Assembly: GCA_964633285.1 (NCBI GenBank) | Contig: CAZWGA010000014.1 | Location: 35,079 to 99,078 of the forward strand | Length of the DNA: 64,000 nucleotides | From: 20CM-2-55-15 sp964633285 | GTDB lineage: Bacteria > Acidobacteriota > Terriglobia > 20CM-2-55-15 | Direction of reading: 5' to 3' | In this document: one piece after another, positions 33,850 to 41,766 of the stretch | Layout: each line of letters opens with the position of its first letter | Position numbering within the stretch: the first letter of the stretch is position 1 | Translations under genes and position numbers: made by a program | Notes under the pieces: model-generated | The model's input: only the letters and a program-made list of their open reading frames with translations | Database searches by the model: none | Told to the model about the DNA's origin: nothing

Positions 33850-35181
33850 ATGAAATCGGTTTTTTATGTTGAAGAGGATTTTGTCGCGAATCTTCTGAAG
33901 CAGTACTTCGTAAGCGGCAATGCTCAGTTTCTGAGACGGTCGTCAAACGGGAATCTGACGGATCAGATAACGGCAGACTCGGTCGATTTGTTTCTGGCAC
34001 AGTCCGACGATGTTGAACGCCTCACCCGCATTCTCGATACGGTCCACCGCCACCATCGCAGAATCCCAACGCTGGTCCTGACTTCGCAGCCGGAACGGCT
34101 TCCCGAAAAATACAGAACCTTTGCACACATTGTTTCGATGCACGAATTGCTGGAATCGAATTTCCGCTGGCATGTCCGGCTTGCGAAGACCACACGCCAG
34201 CTTGAGGAAGTTACAGCGCATTTTGAAAGTGCCGAATCGGTTTTGATCCTGCTTCAGGATGATCCGGACCCCGACGCCATTGCGAGCGGACTGGCGCTGC
34301 GCCAGGTGCTTGGACGAAACAAACAGACCGCGCCGCTGTGTTCGTTCGGGCGTGTAACTCGTCCGGAAAACATCGCGATGGTCAAGCTGCTTGAGATCGA
34401 AATCGAAAAAATAACTCCGCAGGCCATGCGGCGTTTCGATCGCATTGCGCTGGTGGATCTTCAGCCGCCTCATCTTTCGAAGCCTCCGGAAGAAATCGAT
34501 CTCGTGATCGATCATCATCCCGAACAGTTCAATTACCGGAGCCACCTCAAAGATATTCGTCCGAGTTACGGAGCCACTTCGACGATTCTGCTCGAGTACC
34601 TGATGTGCACCAACGCCAGCATCGGCACGCGCCTCGCAACTGCAATGTTGTACGGCATCAAAAGCGACACGTTCGCGCTCTCACGCGAAGTGAATGAATG
34701 GGACGTTCAGGCGTTTTCGTATCTCTACCCGCTGGCGAACCATAATCTCATGCGCCGTATCGAACGGCCCGAGCTCCCGCCGGCGGCACTGGATGCGTTG
34801 AGCCTGGCACTGAAGAACCGGCGCCTTGTCGACAAGGTCGCTTTCGTGAATCTTGGCCGCGTCGAACGCGACGATCTGATTCCGCAAATGGCCGACTTCA
34901 GTCTTTCGTTTGAAGGAATCGAATGGGCATTTGTGAGCGGTGTTTACGAATCGAATTACATTATATCGGTGCGTAACGTCGGATACGTTCGGGCAGCCGG
35001 CCGCGTCCTGCGTGAAGCATTTGCGGGCATCGGTTCGGCCGGAGGTCACGCGTCGATGGCGAAGGCGATCATTCCTCTGGCGGAATTTCATCGCGTCTGG
35101 GATATCGATTCGCGCAATATCCGGCAGATGGATCGCAAAGTTCAGCAACTCTTCCTCAAGGCTCTCCACAACGTGAAGTAG
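33850..35181 (+). CDS. DHH/DHHA1 family phosphoesterase with an N-terminal regulatory-like domain
   Basis: A 443-residue protein. Residues from about 131 form a DHH domain: the metal motif LLQDDPDPDAIASGLAL, FDRIALVDLQPP and VIDHHPEQF. The C-terminal DHHA1 domain has the substrate loop GSAGGHASMAKAIIPL. Relatives degrade nano-RNA, pAp or cyclic di-AMP. The first 115 residues (DLFLAQSDDVERLTRILDTVHRHHRRIPTLVL) are an alpha/beta domain that looks like a nucleotide-binding or receiver-like sensor, not part of the basic NrnA enzyme. It has a strong promoter and leader hairpin. A D-aminoacyl-tRNA deacylase gene follows after 6 bases, so they are co-transcribed. Confidence 0.9.
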   Translation: MKSVFYVEEDFVANLLKQYFVSGNAQFLRRSSNGNLTDQITADSVDLFLAQSDDVERLTRILDTVHRHHRRIPTLVLTSQPERLPEKYRTFAHIVSMHELLESNFRWHVRLAKTTRQLEEVTAHFESAESVLILLQDDPDPDAIASGLALRQVLGRNKQTAPLCSFGRVTRPENIAMVKLLEIEIEKITPQAMRRFDRIALVDLQPPHLSKPPEEIDLVIDHHPEQFNYRSHLKDIRPSYGATSTILLEYLMCTNASIGTRLATAMLYGIKSDTFALSREVNEWDVQAFSYLYPLANHNLMRRIERPELPPAALDALSLALKNRRLVDKVAFVNLGRVERDDLIPQMADFSLSFEGIEWAFVSGVYESNYIISVRNVGYVRAAGRVLREAFAGIGSAGGHASMAKAIIPLAEFHRVWDIDSRNIRQMDRKVQQLFLKALHNVK

Positions 35182-35187
35182 AAGTTC

Positions 35188-35637
35188 ATGAGAGCGGTTA
35201 TTCAGAGGGTCTCCAAAGCAAGCGTCACAATTGATGGAAAGGAACACTCCCGTATCGGAACGGGAATGCTCGTGCTTGTCGGTGTTGAAAAAGACGACAC
35301 GCTTGAAGATGCCCAAAACCTGGCAAGGCGAATCGTCGAACTAAGAATCTTCGAGGACGAGGCCGGCAAGATGAATCGCTCGATCGCGGAAGTCCGCGGT
35401 GAAGTACTCGCGGTATCTCAGTTCACGCTGCTCGGCGATTGCCGGCGCGGACGCCGCCCCTCCTTCGATCCTGCAGCTCCGCCCGCCCTCGCGCGCGACC
35501 TGTACGAGAAGTTCGTCAACGAGATCGACGGTCTTGGAGTTCCTGTAGCAACGGGTGTTTTTCAGGCAATGATGAATGTCGAACTGACGAATCAGGGACC
35601 AGTGACTTTTATTCTCGATAGCCGGAAGCGGTTTTGA
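35188..35637 (+). CDS. dtd: D-aminoacyl-tRNA deacylase
   Basis: A 149-residue homodimeric enzyme that hydrolyses D-amino acids (and glycine on tRNA-Ala) from mischarged tRNA. The two signature blocks are SQFTLLGDCRRGRRPSF and the cross-subunit NQGPVTF motif. The length is the standard family size and the ATG is clear. It sits 6 bases after the DHH gene. Its last 46 bases overlap, on the opposite strand, the end of the unrecognised gene at 35592-36809. Confidence 0.96.
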   Translation: MRAVIQRVSKASVTIDGKEHSRIGTGMLVLVGVEKDDTLEDAQNLARRIVELRIFEDEAGKMNRSIAEVRGEVLAVSQFTLLGDCRRGRRPSFDPAAPPALARDLYEKFVNEIDGLGVPVATGVFQAMMNVELTNQGPVTFILDSRKRF

Positions 35638-36809
35638 AGCGGGGTCTCGGGGATTTGCATTACCGGCGCGCGGCCGAGTGTTGCAATGTGATCAATGAAC
35701 AGACTCGCGGAAGCGGGCGTGGCCAGCAGGTAATTTGAAACGCTCCAGCGGCACAACTTCGCCATCGGATGCAGCGGGCTGACAAGCCATCCTCGCACAG
35801 GCTCATCTTCACTTTTCATCCGGCCCAGAGAAGCAAAAGACCATGACGAGAGATTCATCGCCTCGAGTGCTGCGGCGGCCTCGCGCGCCGTAGTCACAGG
35901 GACGGCTTCCTCGTGCGCGGTCGGTGAATACCAGAACGGTTTCAAGGGCGCTTCCACCGCGGGCAGATCTTCTCTTGCCACGGCCAGGGACAAGCGGGAG
36001 CGGCCTTCCATCAACTTTCGCAGGTTTTGGAATCGGGACCAGCCGATCTCGTCATCGGTGCCCGCGTCGGCTAAAGTTCGCAGGGTTTCGTCCCAGCGCG
36101 ATCCAAACTTCAGGATGGACTGGACCGCAGCTCCCATCGTGATCGAACCCGACGAAACAAGCGCCGACAGCAACGCTGTTCCGATCACATGAAACCGCAG
36201 CGGCACTTCGCTTCCGCGGCGCGCAACCCAATCCAGGAGAGAAGACTGGAAAACCAGGTTTTCCACAAGCCGCGCGGGAACATTGTAATAATCGTACGGC
36301 TTTCCGAACTGACGCTTCGTCGTGAGCACTGCCCCTGCGGACAGCTTGCCTTCTTTAACCCACGTGTCGCGCACGGCATTGATCGTGGAATCGAAATATC
36401 GATCGCGATTATGCAATGTGTGAAAAGTGAAAACGTCCCAGCCTGTGATTTTCGCGGCGCAAATCATTCGCTGATGAATCGCAGAGAGCGCATCAATTTC
36501 GTTGAGCCAGCCCATTGCGAGATTCTCGCCCGGCATCAAATTGTAGAGAGCTGGAACCATGATGGTGGCTGGATGTGGAGAGCGTGATCCGCTGGACCAT
36601 CGTTGCAGCTTGCGAAGTGCCGATGCCTTCCAGCGAAACCCGCTGCGGGAAGGCGTTGGAACAGGGTATGTCCGTGTCCGCCACGACTGATCTTGTTTGT
36701 AGCTGCCTACTAGCATAAATAGCCCACCGGCATTGAGCAATTCGCCAGCCACGAGCTGAATTTCAGGAATGACGCGTATTGTATTGAAGCGACGTTCGAA
36801 AAGAAACAT
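35592..36809 (-). CDS. Unrecognised protein of 405 residues
   Basis: I do not recognise this gene. It is the only sizeable open frame in 35638-36910 with a plausible composition, and no other strand offers a better candidate. Residues 43-80 are rich in Ser, Arg and Pro, so the real start may be an internal ATG (M32 or M84). The rest is a mixed alpha/beta protein, with DALSAIHQRMICAAKITGWDV and GTALLSALVSSGSITMGAAV. No signal peptide, membrane helix or catalytic motif stands out. It converges on dtd and overlaps its 3' end by 46 bases, unusual in this window, and may have lost an earlier stop. It is divergent from the CoA-transferase. Confidence 0.55.
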   Translation of the reverse strand: MFLFERRFNTIRVIPEIQLVAGELLNAGGLFMLVGSYKQDQSWRTRTYPVPTPSRSGFRWKASALRKLQRWSSGSRSPHPATIMVPALYNLMPGENLAMGWLNEIDALSAIHQRMICAAKITGWDVFTFHTLHNRDRYFDSTINAVRDTWVKEGKLSAGAVLTTKRQFGKPYDYYNVPARLVENLVFQSSLLDWVARRGSEVPLRFHVIGTALLSALVSSGSITMGAAVQSILKFGSRWDETLRTLADAGTDDEIGWSRFQNLRKLMEGRSRLSLAVAREDLPAVEAPLKPFWYSPTAHEEAVPVTTAREAAAALEAMNLSSWSFASLGRMKSEDEPVRGWLVSPLHPMAKLCRWSVSNYLLATPASASLFIDHIATLGRAPVMQIPETPLQNRFRLSRIKVTGP

Positions 36810-36865
36810 TTTGTTACGGTTTCGGAATGGTTTTTTCGGAAAGCGGCTGTGGCGGGTCCAGAAAG

Positions 36866-36894
36866 TTGATACGCTTTCGCGGCGAATTTATGAG
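36866..36894 (+). promoter_or_regulatory. Putative promoter of the CoA-transferase gene
   Basis: TTGATA (36866-36871), a 17-base spacer and TATGAG (36889-36894) lie in the 101-base divergent gap. The start would be about 10 bases before the ATG, leaving a very short leader. Confidence 0.4.
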
Positions 36895-36910
36895 GAATTG
36901 GTAAAAATAC

Positions 36911-38101
36911 ATGAAACCGCTTGACGACCTCCTGGTTGTAGATCTTTCCCGGATTCTCTCCGGCCCCGTGTGCACCATGCTCCTGGCCGACATGGGAGCC
37001 ACAGTAATAAAGGTGGAACCGCCTCCCTCCGGAGACGACAGCCGCCAATGGGGCCCGCCCTTCATCGGTGGTATCAGCACGTATTTTCTTTCAGTTAACC
37101 GGAACAAGAAGAGCCTTGGACTGAATCTGAAAACCGAGGAAGGCCGGCACATTTTGTGGAAATTGATCGAACGCGCCGATGTTCTGATTGAAAACTTCAG
37201 GCCGGGCGTCCTCAGCAAGCTCGGATTTGGATATGAAGCCGTATCCAAAAGAAACCCGCGAACCGTTTACTGCTCGATCTCGGGTTTCGGCCAAACGGGT
37301 CCGTATCGCGACCGGCCCGGATACGACGTCATTGCACAGGGTGAATCGGGAATCATGGACCTGACAGGTTATCCCGACGGTCCTCCTGCCAGAGTGGGCA
37401 CATCGGTCGCGGACGTCGTTACCGGTCTATATGCCTTCAACGGAATTCTCCTCGCGCTCCTCGCGCGTCACAAAACCGGCAGAGGCCAACTTGTAGATGT
37501 CAGCTTATTGGACAGCACCGTGTCGCTGCTGACGTACCAGGCGGGAATCTATCTTTCCACCGGACGGTCTCCACAACGACTGGGCACACGGCATCCTTCA
37601 ATCGTTCCGTACGAGGCGTTTCAAACAAAGGATGGTTTCGTTAACATCGGCGTGACGAATCAAAAACAGTGGGAAAACTTTTGCCGCATTTTCGGATTTC
37701 CCGAAATCGCTGCGGATTCACGATTTGAAACAATGAAATCCAGAATCGCGCACTACAGCGAATTGCGGCCGCTGATCGACCGCAAGATGTCGGAAATGAC
37801 TCGCGCCGAAGTGATGGCGCGGCTTTCGGAAGTGGGAATCCCTGTTGGACCGATCAATTCGGTCGGCGAGGTGCTCGAAGATCCTCAGATACACGCGCGC
37901 GACATGATCGTCGAGTTAACGCATCCCGAATACGGACCGCTTCGCGTCCTGGGCATTCCCCTGAAGTTGTCGGAAACACCGGGCGTTGTGGAAAACGCGC
38001 CACCGCGGTTCGGCGAACACAATAGTGAAGTGCTGAAGGATTTGGCGTATGGGGAAGACGAGATTGCAAGGTTGGCTGAGGCCGGCGTGATCAGCGGGTG
38101 A
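36911..38101 (+). CDS. CaiB/BaiF family III CoA-transferase
   Basis: A 396-residue CoA-transferase that moves CoA between carboxylic acids by a covalent aspartyl intermediate. It opens VVDLSRILSGPVCTMLLADMGATVIKVEPP, has the family segments SVNRNKKSLGLNLKTEEGR, ISGFGQTGPYRDRPGYDVIAQ and VDVSLLDSTVSLL, and the catalytic Asp is expected in the ISG-FG...DRPGYD region. The acyl substrate cannot be told; family members handle carnitine, formate/oxalate, 2-methylacyl and aromatic CoA esters. The gene stands alone between a divergent orphan and the respiratory cluster. Confidence 0.93.
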   Translation: MKPLDDLLVVDLSRILSGPVCTMLLADMGATVIKVEPPPSGDDSRQWGPPFIGGISTYFLSVNRNKKSLGLNLKTEEGRHILWKLIERADVLIENFRPGVLSKLGFGYEAVSKRNPRTVYCSISGFGQTGPYRDRPGYDVIAQGESGIMDLTGYPDGPPARVGTSVADVVTGLYAFNGILLALLARHKTGRGQLVDVSLLDSTVSLLTYQAGIYLSTGRSPQRLGTRHPSIVPYEAFQTKDGFVNIGVTNQKQWENFCRIFGFPEIAADSRFETMKSRIAHYSELRPLIDRKMSEMTRAEVMARLSEVGIPVGPINSVGEVLEDPQIHARDMIVELTHPEYGPLRVLGIPLKLSETPGVVENAPPRFGEHNSEVLKDLAYGEDEIARLAEAGVISG

Positions 38102-38155
38102 TTGTGCCTTCAAGTCAACGCTCGTTGAACATTTGCGCAAAACAAGCCTGATGCC

Positions 38156-38185
38156 TTGATTTCGCGGGCCCCAATCCCATATTCT
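38156..38185 (+). promoter_or_regulatory. Putative promoter of the respiratory cluster
   Basis: TTGATT (38156-38161) and TATTCT (38180-38185) are separated by 18 bases in the 116-base gap 38102-38217 before the HEAT-repeat gene. The match is moderate; no other feature is seen in the gap. Confidence 0.3.
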
Positions 38186-38217
38186 TCACTGTTCGATTCT
38201 TGTTGGTCCTTCCTTCT

Positions 38218-39102
38218 ATGGACACAAAAAGCGTAATGGCACCAGCGCCGCCTCCGGACGACCTGGTCGAAGTCAAGAAACCTACGTCCCTCCTCATTGC
38301 GCAATTCTTTTTATTTCCGTTGATCATCATTGCAATTTGCATCGGAATTTTTCTGCTTTTTGGATATCTGACATACGAACAGAAGACGCCGCAGGAATAT
38401 CTGAACGATGTGCGGAACGGTTCGGAGCTTTGCTGCCGATGGCAGTCGGCGTACGAACTGTCGAATATCATCTCCACGCAGAAGGAAAAACTTCGCAACA
38501 CGGATTTCGTCAACGATCTCATCAAGGTTTACCAGACATCGGCCAACGAAGATCCGCGGGTGCGGCGCTATCTGGCGCTGACCATCGGACATCTTGGAGA
38601 TGCGCGCGCGGTTCCCGCGCTGGTAGCGGGTCTGGACGACGCTCAGATCGACAATCAGATTTACACCATGTGGGCCCTGGGCTCGATCGGGGATCAAAGC
38701 GCCGTTCCGGATATCGTTAAAAAGCTCGATGCGCAGGATCCTGCATTGCGCCGGACGGCCGCATACGTGTTGGGAGCGCTCAAGGATCCGCGAGCGATTC
38801 AGAGACTGCAGATCGCGCTCAATGACTCCACTGAAGATGTGCGATGGAATGCCGCGATGGCGCTGGCGCAGTTGAACGACGCGTCGGGAGCCGAGTTGCT
38901 GATGAAACTTGTCGACCGCAATTATGTCGGCAGACAGGAAGGAATGACCGCGGACCAAAAGAGTGAGCTCGTCATAAATGCTATTAAATGTCTGGGATTA
39001 CTGAAATTTGAAGCAGCTAAGGATAGAATACTCGCGCTTAGCCAGAATGATCCTGATCTGGCCGTGCGCAGTGCTTCACTGGATGCGTTAAAAAAGTTTT
39101 AA
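38218..39102 (+). CDS. Membrane-anchored HEAT-repeat protein
   Basis: This 294-residue protein has a short proline-rich N-terminus, one membrane helix at about 28-50 (AQFFLFPLIIIAICIGIFLLF), and then a chain of HEAT/PBS-lyase-type repeats (for example DPRVRRYLALTIGHLGDARA, DPALRRTAAYVLGALKDPRA, DVRWNAAMALAQLNDASG). HEAT arrays are protein-docking scaffolds. It starts the respiratory cluster, 25 bases ahead of the Rieske gene, so it may hold or assemble the cytochrome complex (inference). The ATG at 38218 is preferred over a TTG six codons upstream. Confidence 0.85.
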   Translation: MDTKSVMAPAPPPDDLVEVKKPTSLLIAQFFLFPLIIIAICIGIFLLFGYLTYEQKTPQEYLNDVRNGSELCCRWQSAYELSNIISTQKEKLRNTDFVNDLIKVYQTSANEDPRVRRYLALTIGHLGDARAVPALVAGLDDAQIDNQIYTMWALGSIGDQSAVPDIVKKLDAQDPALRRTAAYVLGALKDPRAIQRLQIALNDSTEDVRWNAAMALAQLNDASGAELLMKLVDRNYVGRQEGMTADQKSELVINAIKCLGLLKFEAAKDRILALSQNDPDLAVRSASLDALKKF

Positions 39103-39127
39103 TTCGTCATAAGAATGGGAGACTCCA

Positions 39128-39733
39128 ATGAGTAAAGACTCAAAAGAAACTGCTCCCGCAACGCCGGCTCCACCAAAGCCGGCTGCAGCCAAACCCGCAG
39201 CACCCGTGGGGGCAAAACCCAGGGCTCCGATGCCGCGGCGTTCGTTTATTTCATGGATGACGGTGGCATGGGCGGCTTTTACTGCGTCAATGCTCGCAGC
39301 AGCCACAGCTACCACACGATTCATGTTTCCCAACGTTCTCTTTGAACCTCCTCCGACATTCAAAGCCGGTTATCCGAGTGAAATTCAAATCGGCCAGGTC
39401 GATGAACGATTCAAACAACGTTTCGCCGTGTGGCTTGTGCGCACGGCTTATGATGCGGACGCGCACGCCGAAGGGATTTATGCGCTCTCCACGGTTTGCA
39501 CGCATCTGGGATGCACGCCCAATTGGCTGGAAGCGGAACAGAAATTCAAATGTCCTTGTCACGGCAGCGGCTATTACAAAAGCGGAATCAATTTCGAAGG
39601 ACCGACGCCGCGGCCTCTGGAGCGATATGCGATCAGCCTTGCCGATGACGGGCAGATCCTGGTCGACAAGAGCAGGAAATTCCAGCAGGAAAAAGGTGAG
39701 TGGTCGAATCCTGCTTCATTTTTGAAACTTTAA
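39128..39733 (+). CDS. Rieske [2Fe-2S] iron-sulfur protein of a cytochrome bc-type complex
   Basis: The 201-residue protein carries the cluster that takes electrons from quinol at the bc complex. A Pro/Ala-rich cytoplasmic stretch (1-35) leads to a membrane anchor (about 40-62) with a PRRSF start that may serve as a Tat-type signal. The cluster boxes are CTHLGC (124-129) and CPCHGS (142-147), with C124, H126, C142 and H145 as ligands and C129/C144 as the disulfide. It lies between the HEAT protein (25 bases) and cytochrome b (16 bases) in one operon. Confidence 0.95.
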   Translation: MSKDSKETAPATPAPPKPAAAKPAAPVGAKPRAPMPRRSFISWMTVAWAAFTASMLAAATATTRFMFPNVLFEPPPTFKAGYPSEIQIGQVDERFKQRFAVWLVRTAYDADAHAEGIYALSTVCTHLGCTPNWLEAEQKFKCPCHGSGYYKSGINFEGPTPRPLERYAISLADDGQILVDKSRKFQQEKGEWSNPASFLKL

Positions 39734-39749
39734 TTCTTCTACAAAATCT

Positions 39750-40574
39750 ATGGCCAACATCAAAGAACGGCTCCAGGAGGCTTTGAAGATGTTCTCGCCG
39801 GACAAAATCGGCGAATACATCCAGGAAAGCCAGGTCTATAAGTCCATTTTTCGCGTAGGCGTGCCGGATTCGGATCGGAAACGCATGCTGGTCATGCTCG
39901 GCAGCGTCTTTCTCCATTTGCATCCGGTGAAGGTCCGCAAGTCCGGCATCCGCATGCGGTACACGTGGTGCATGGGCGGCATCACTTTCTTTCTGTTCCT
40001 TGTGCTGACGTTCACGGGCCTGCTGCTGATGTTCTATTACCGCCCGACGCTTGAATATGCTTACGTCGATATCCGGGATCTGCGCGAGCAGGTTCCACTC
40101 GGAATCATGCGCGAGATTCACCGTTGGGGCGCGCACGCCATGGTCATTGCCGTATGGCTGCATATGTATCGCGTGTTCATGACGGGCTCGTACAAACCGC
40201 CACGCGAATTCAACTGGAACGTCGGAGTCATTCTTCTGGTTTTGACGCTGCTGTTGAGCTTCACGGGATATCTGCTTCCGTGGGATCAACTCGCCATCTG
40301 GGCAATCACTGTCGGCAGCAACATGGCCCGCGCAACGCCCTTTGCGGGACACGAAGGTCCGGGTTCCGCGCTTCTCAAACTCGGCGATATTGCTTTGGTG
40401 AATAACGCGAGTGACGCTCGATTCGCTTTGTTGGGCGGACGATTCGTCGGTGAAGGCGCGCTGCTGCGATTCTATGTACTGCACTGCGTCGGCTTGCCGC
40501 TCGTTGCCGGATTCCTGATGGCCATCCATTTCTGGCGTATCCGCCGTGACGGCGGCATCTCAGGACCACTATAG
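39750..40574 (+). CDS. Cytochrome b, N-terminal (b6-type) subunit
   Basis: A 274-residue membrane protein with four core helices and the two haem-b histidine pairs: the first in IHRWGAHAMVIAVWLHMYR, the second in LHCVGLPLVAGFLMAIHFWR. The GYLLPWDQLAIWAITVGSN segment with conserved Trp-Asp is also typical. It corresponds to the b6-type half of a split cytochrome b; subunit IV follows as a separate gene. A 45-residue amphipathic, basic N-terminal extension precedes the first helix. A perfect 31-bp inverted repeat lies between its stop and the next gene. Confidence 0.94.
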   Translation: MANIKERLQEALKMFSPDKIGEYIQESQVYKSIFRVGVPDSDRKRMLVMLGSVFLHLHPVKVRKSGIRMRYTWCMGGITFFLFLVLTFTGLLLMFYYRPTLEYAYVDIRDLREQVPLGIMREIHRWGAHAMVIAVWLHMYRVFMTGSYKPPREFNWNVGVILLVLTLLLSFTGYLLPWDQLAIWAITVGSNMARATPFAGHEGPGSALLKLGDIALVNNASDARFALLGGRFVGEGALLRFYVLHCVGLPLVAGFLMAIHFWRIRRDGGISGPL

Positions 40575-40583
40575 AAAACCCCA

Positions 40584-40655
40584 GGGGGAGTTTCAGGGAC
40601 GCACCCTCGAATTCTGAAAAACAGGAATTCGAGGGTGCGTCCCTGAAACTCCCCC
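40584..40655. repeat. Perfect 31-bp inverted repeat between the two cytochrome b genes
   Basis: Arms 40584-40614 and 40625-40655 pair without a mismatch around the 10-base loop TGAAAAACAG. The arm core CAGGGACGCACCC and the GAATTC end are shared with 48531-48594 and 60278-60341. It begins 10 bases after the cytochrome b stop and ends 12 bases before the subunit-IV ATG. Confidence 0.95.
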
Positions 40656-40667
40656 TTCGGAGAAGAC

Positions 40668-41744
40668 ATGATCATTAAAGAACTCATTAATGCGATTACT
40701 GCTCCGTACTTCCTGATTACGGCTGCGGCGATTCTGCTTCTCGTTTCGTTGAAGTATCCGGCGAAGTTCTATACCAATCGCACCGGAGCAATCGTCTTCA
40801 CCGGGATGTTTGCATTCCTTCTGTTGAGCATGCTCGATGGGGAATTCGTCAAGATCGTCACAAAGCCCGACAACGTTCCGATCGTCGGAATGCTTTTCCT
40901 CGTCCCGTTCTTCACGTGGTTTTCGATGCGTGAAGCGGTGCGGAATGATCAACGAATCGCCGAAGGAAAACCCGTCATCGAACAGGAAGAAACGGCGGAG
41001 AAGGTTCTGACCTGGCCGGACCTCGTGTACACCGAACTGATCTGCATGGTCGTTCTGACGGTGATTCTGATTGGATGGTCGATGGCGTTGCAGGCGCCTC
41101 TTGAAGAGCCGGCAAATCCGTCAAGCTCGCCGAATCCATCCAAGGCGCCGTGGTATTTCCTGGGGCTCCAGGAAATGCTCGTCTACTTCGATCCATGGCT
41201 TGCGGGCGTCGTCTTTCCAGGCCTGATTATTGTGGGACTCATGGCCATCCCGTATATAGACACGAACCCCAAGGGCAACGGATATTTCACGCTCAAAGAG
41301 CGGCGATGGGAAATCACGACGTTCTTATTCGGCTTCCTCATTCTGTGGATTCTCCTTGTCATTCTGGGAACGTTCCTGCGAGGTCCGAACTGGAATTTCT
41401 TCGGTCCGTATGAATTCTGGGATATTCACAAACTCGAAGCGCTGGTAAATGTAAATCTTTCCGAGTACATCTGGGTGAAAGGGCTGCACACCGGACTGCC
41501 AAAGAATCCGCTGATCCGCGAGATGTTCGGATTCTTTATTGTGATCGGTTATTTCCTGTTGATACCGCCCTTGCTAGCGAAGAAATGGTTCAAGGGCTTT
41601 TATCAAACGCTCGGACCGATTCGGTTTCACGTAATGACATTCCTGCTTTTGTCGATGGCAGCGCTGCCCATCAAGATGGTGCTGCGATGGCTTTTCAACC
41701 TGAAGTACATCATCGGTATTCCCGAGTACTTCTTTAATATTTGA
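40668..41744 (+). CDS. Cytochrome b C-terminal / subunit IV-like protein
   Basis: A 358-residue membrane protein with about eight hydrophobic segments, larger than plant subunit IV. The quinol-site motif usually written PEWY reads APWY at 160-163 (NPSKAPWYFLGLQEMLVYFDP), so the Glu is absent; this form occurs in several multihaem bc-type complexes of anaerobes and Acidobacteriota. FLRGPNWNFFGPYEFWD follows and is a shared signature. The N-terminal 90 residues add two more helices. It probably pairs with the b6-type subunit in front and the octahaem cytochrome behind. Confidence 0.9.
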   Translation: MIIKELINAITAPYFLITAAAILLLVSLKYPAKFYTNRTGAIVFTGMFAFLLLSMLDGEFVKIVTKPDNVPIVGMLFLVPFFTWFSMREAVRNDQRIAEGKPVIEQEETAEKVLTWPDLVYTELICMVVLTVILIGWSMALQAPLEEPANPSSSPNPSKAPWYFLGLQEMLVYFDPWLAGVVFPGLIIVGLMAIPYIDTNPKGNGYFTLKERRWEITTFLFGFLILWILLVILGTFLRGPNWNFFGPYEFWDIHKLEALVNVNLSEYIWVKGLHTGLPKNPLIREMFGFFIVIGYFLLIPPLLAKKWFKGFYQTLGPIRFHVMTFLLLSMAALPIKMVLRWLFNLKYIIGIPEYFFNI

Positions 41745-41766
41745 CGGTTTTCTACGGAGCTAAATT

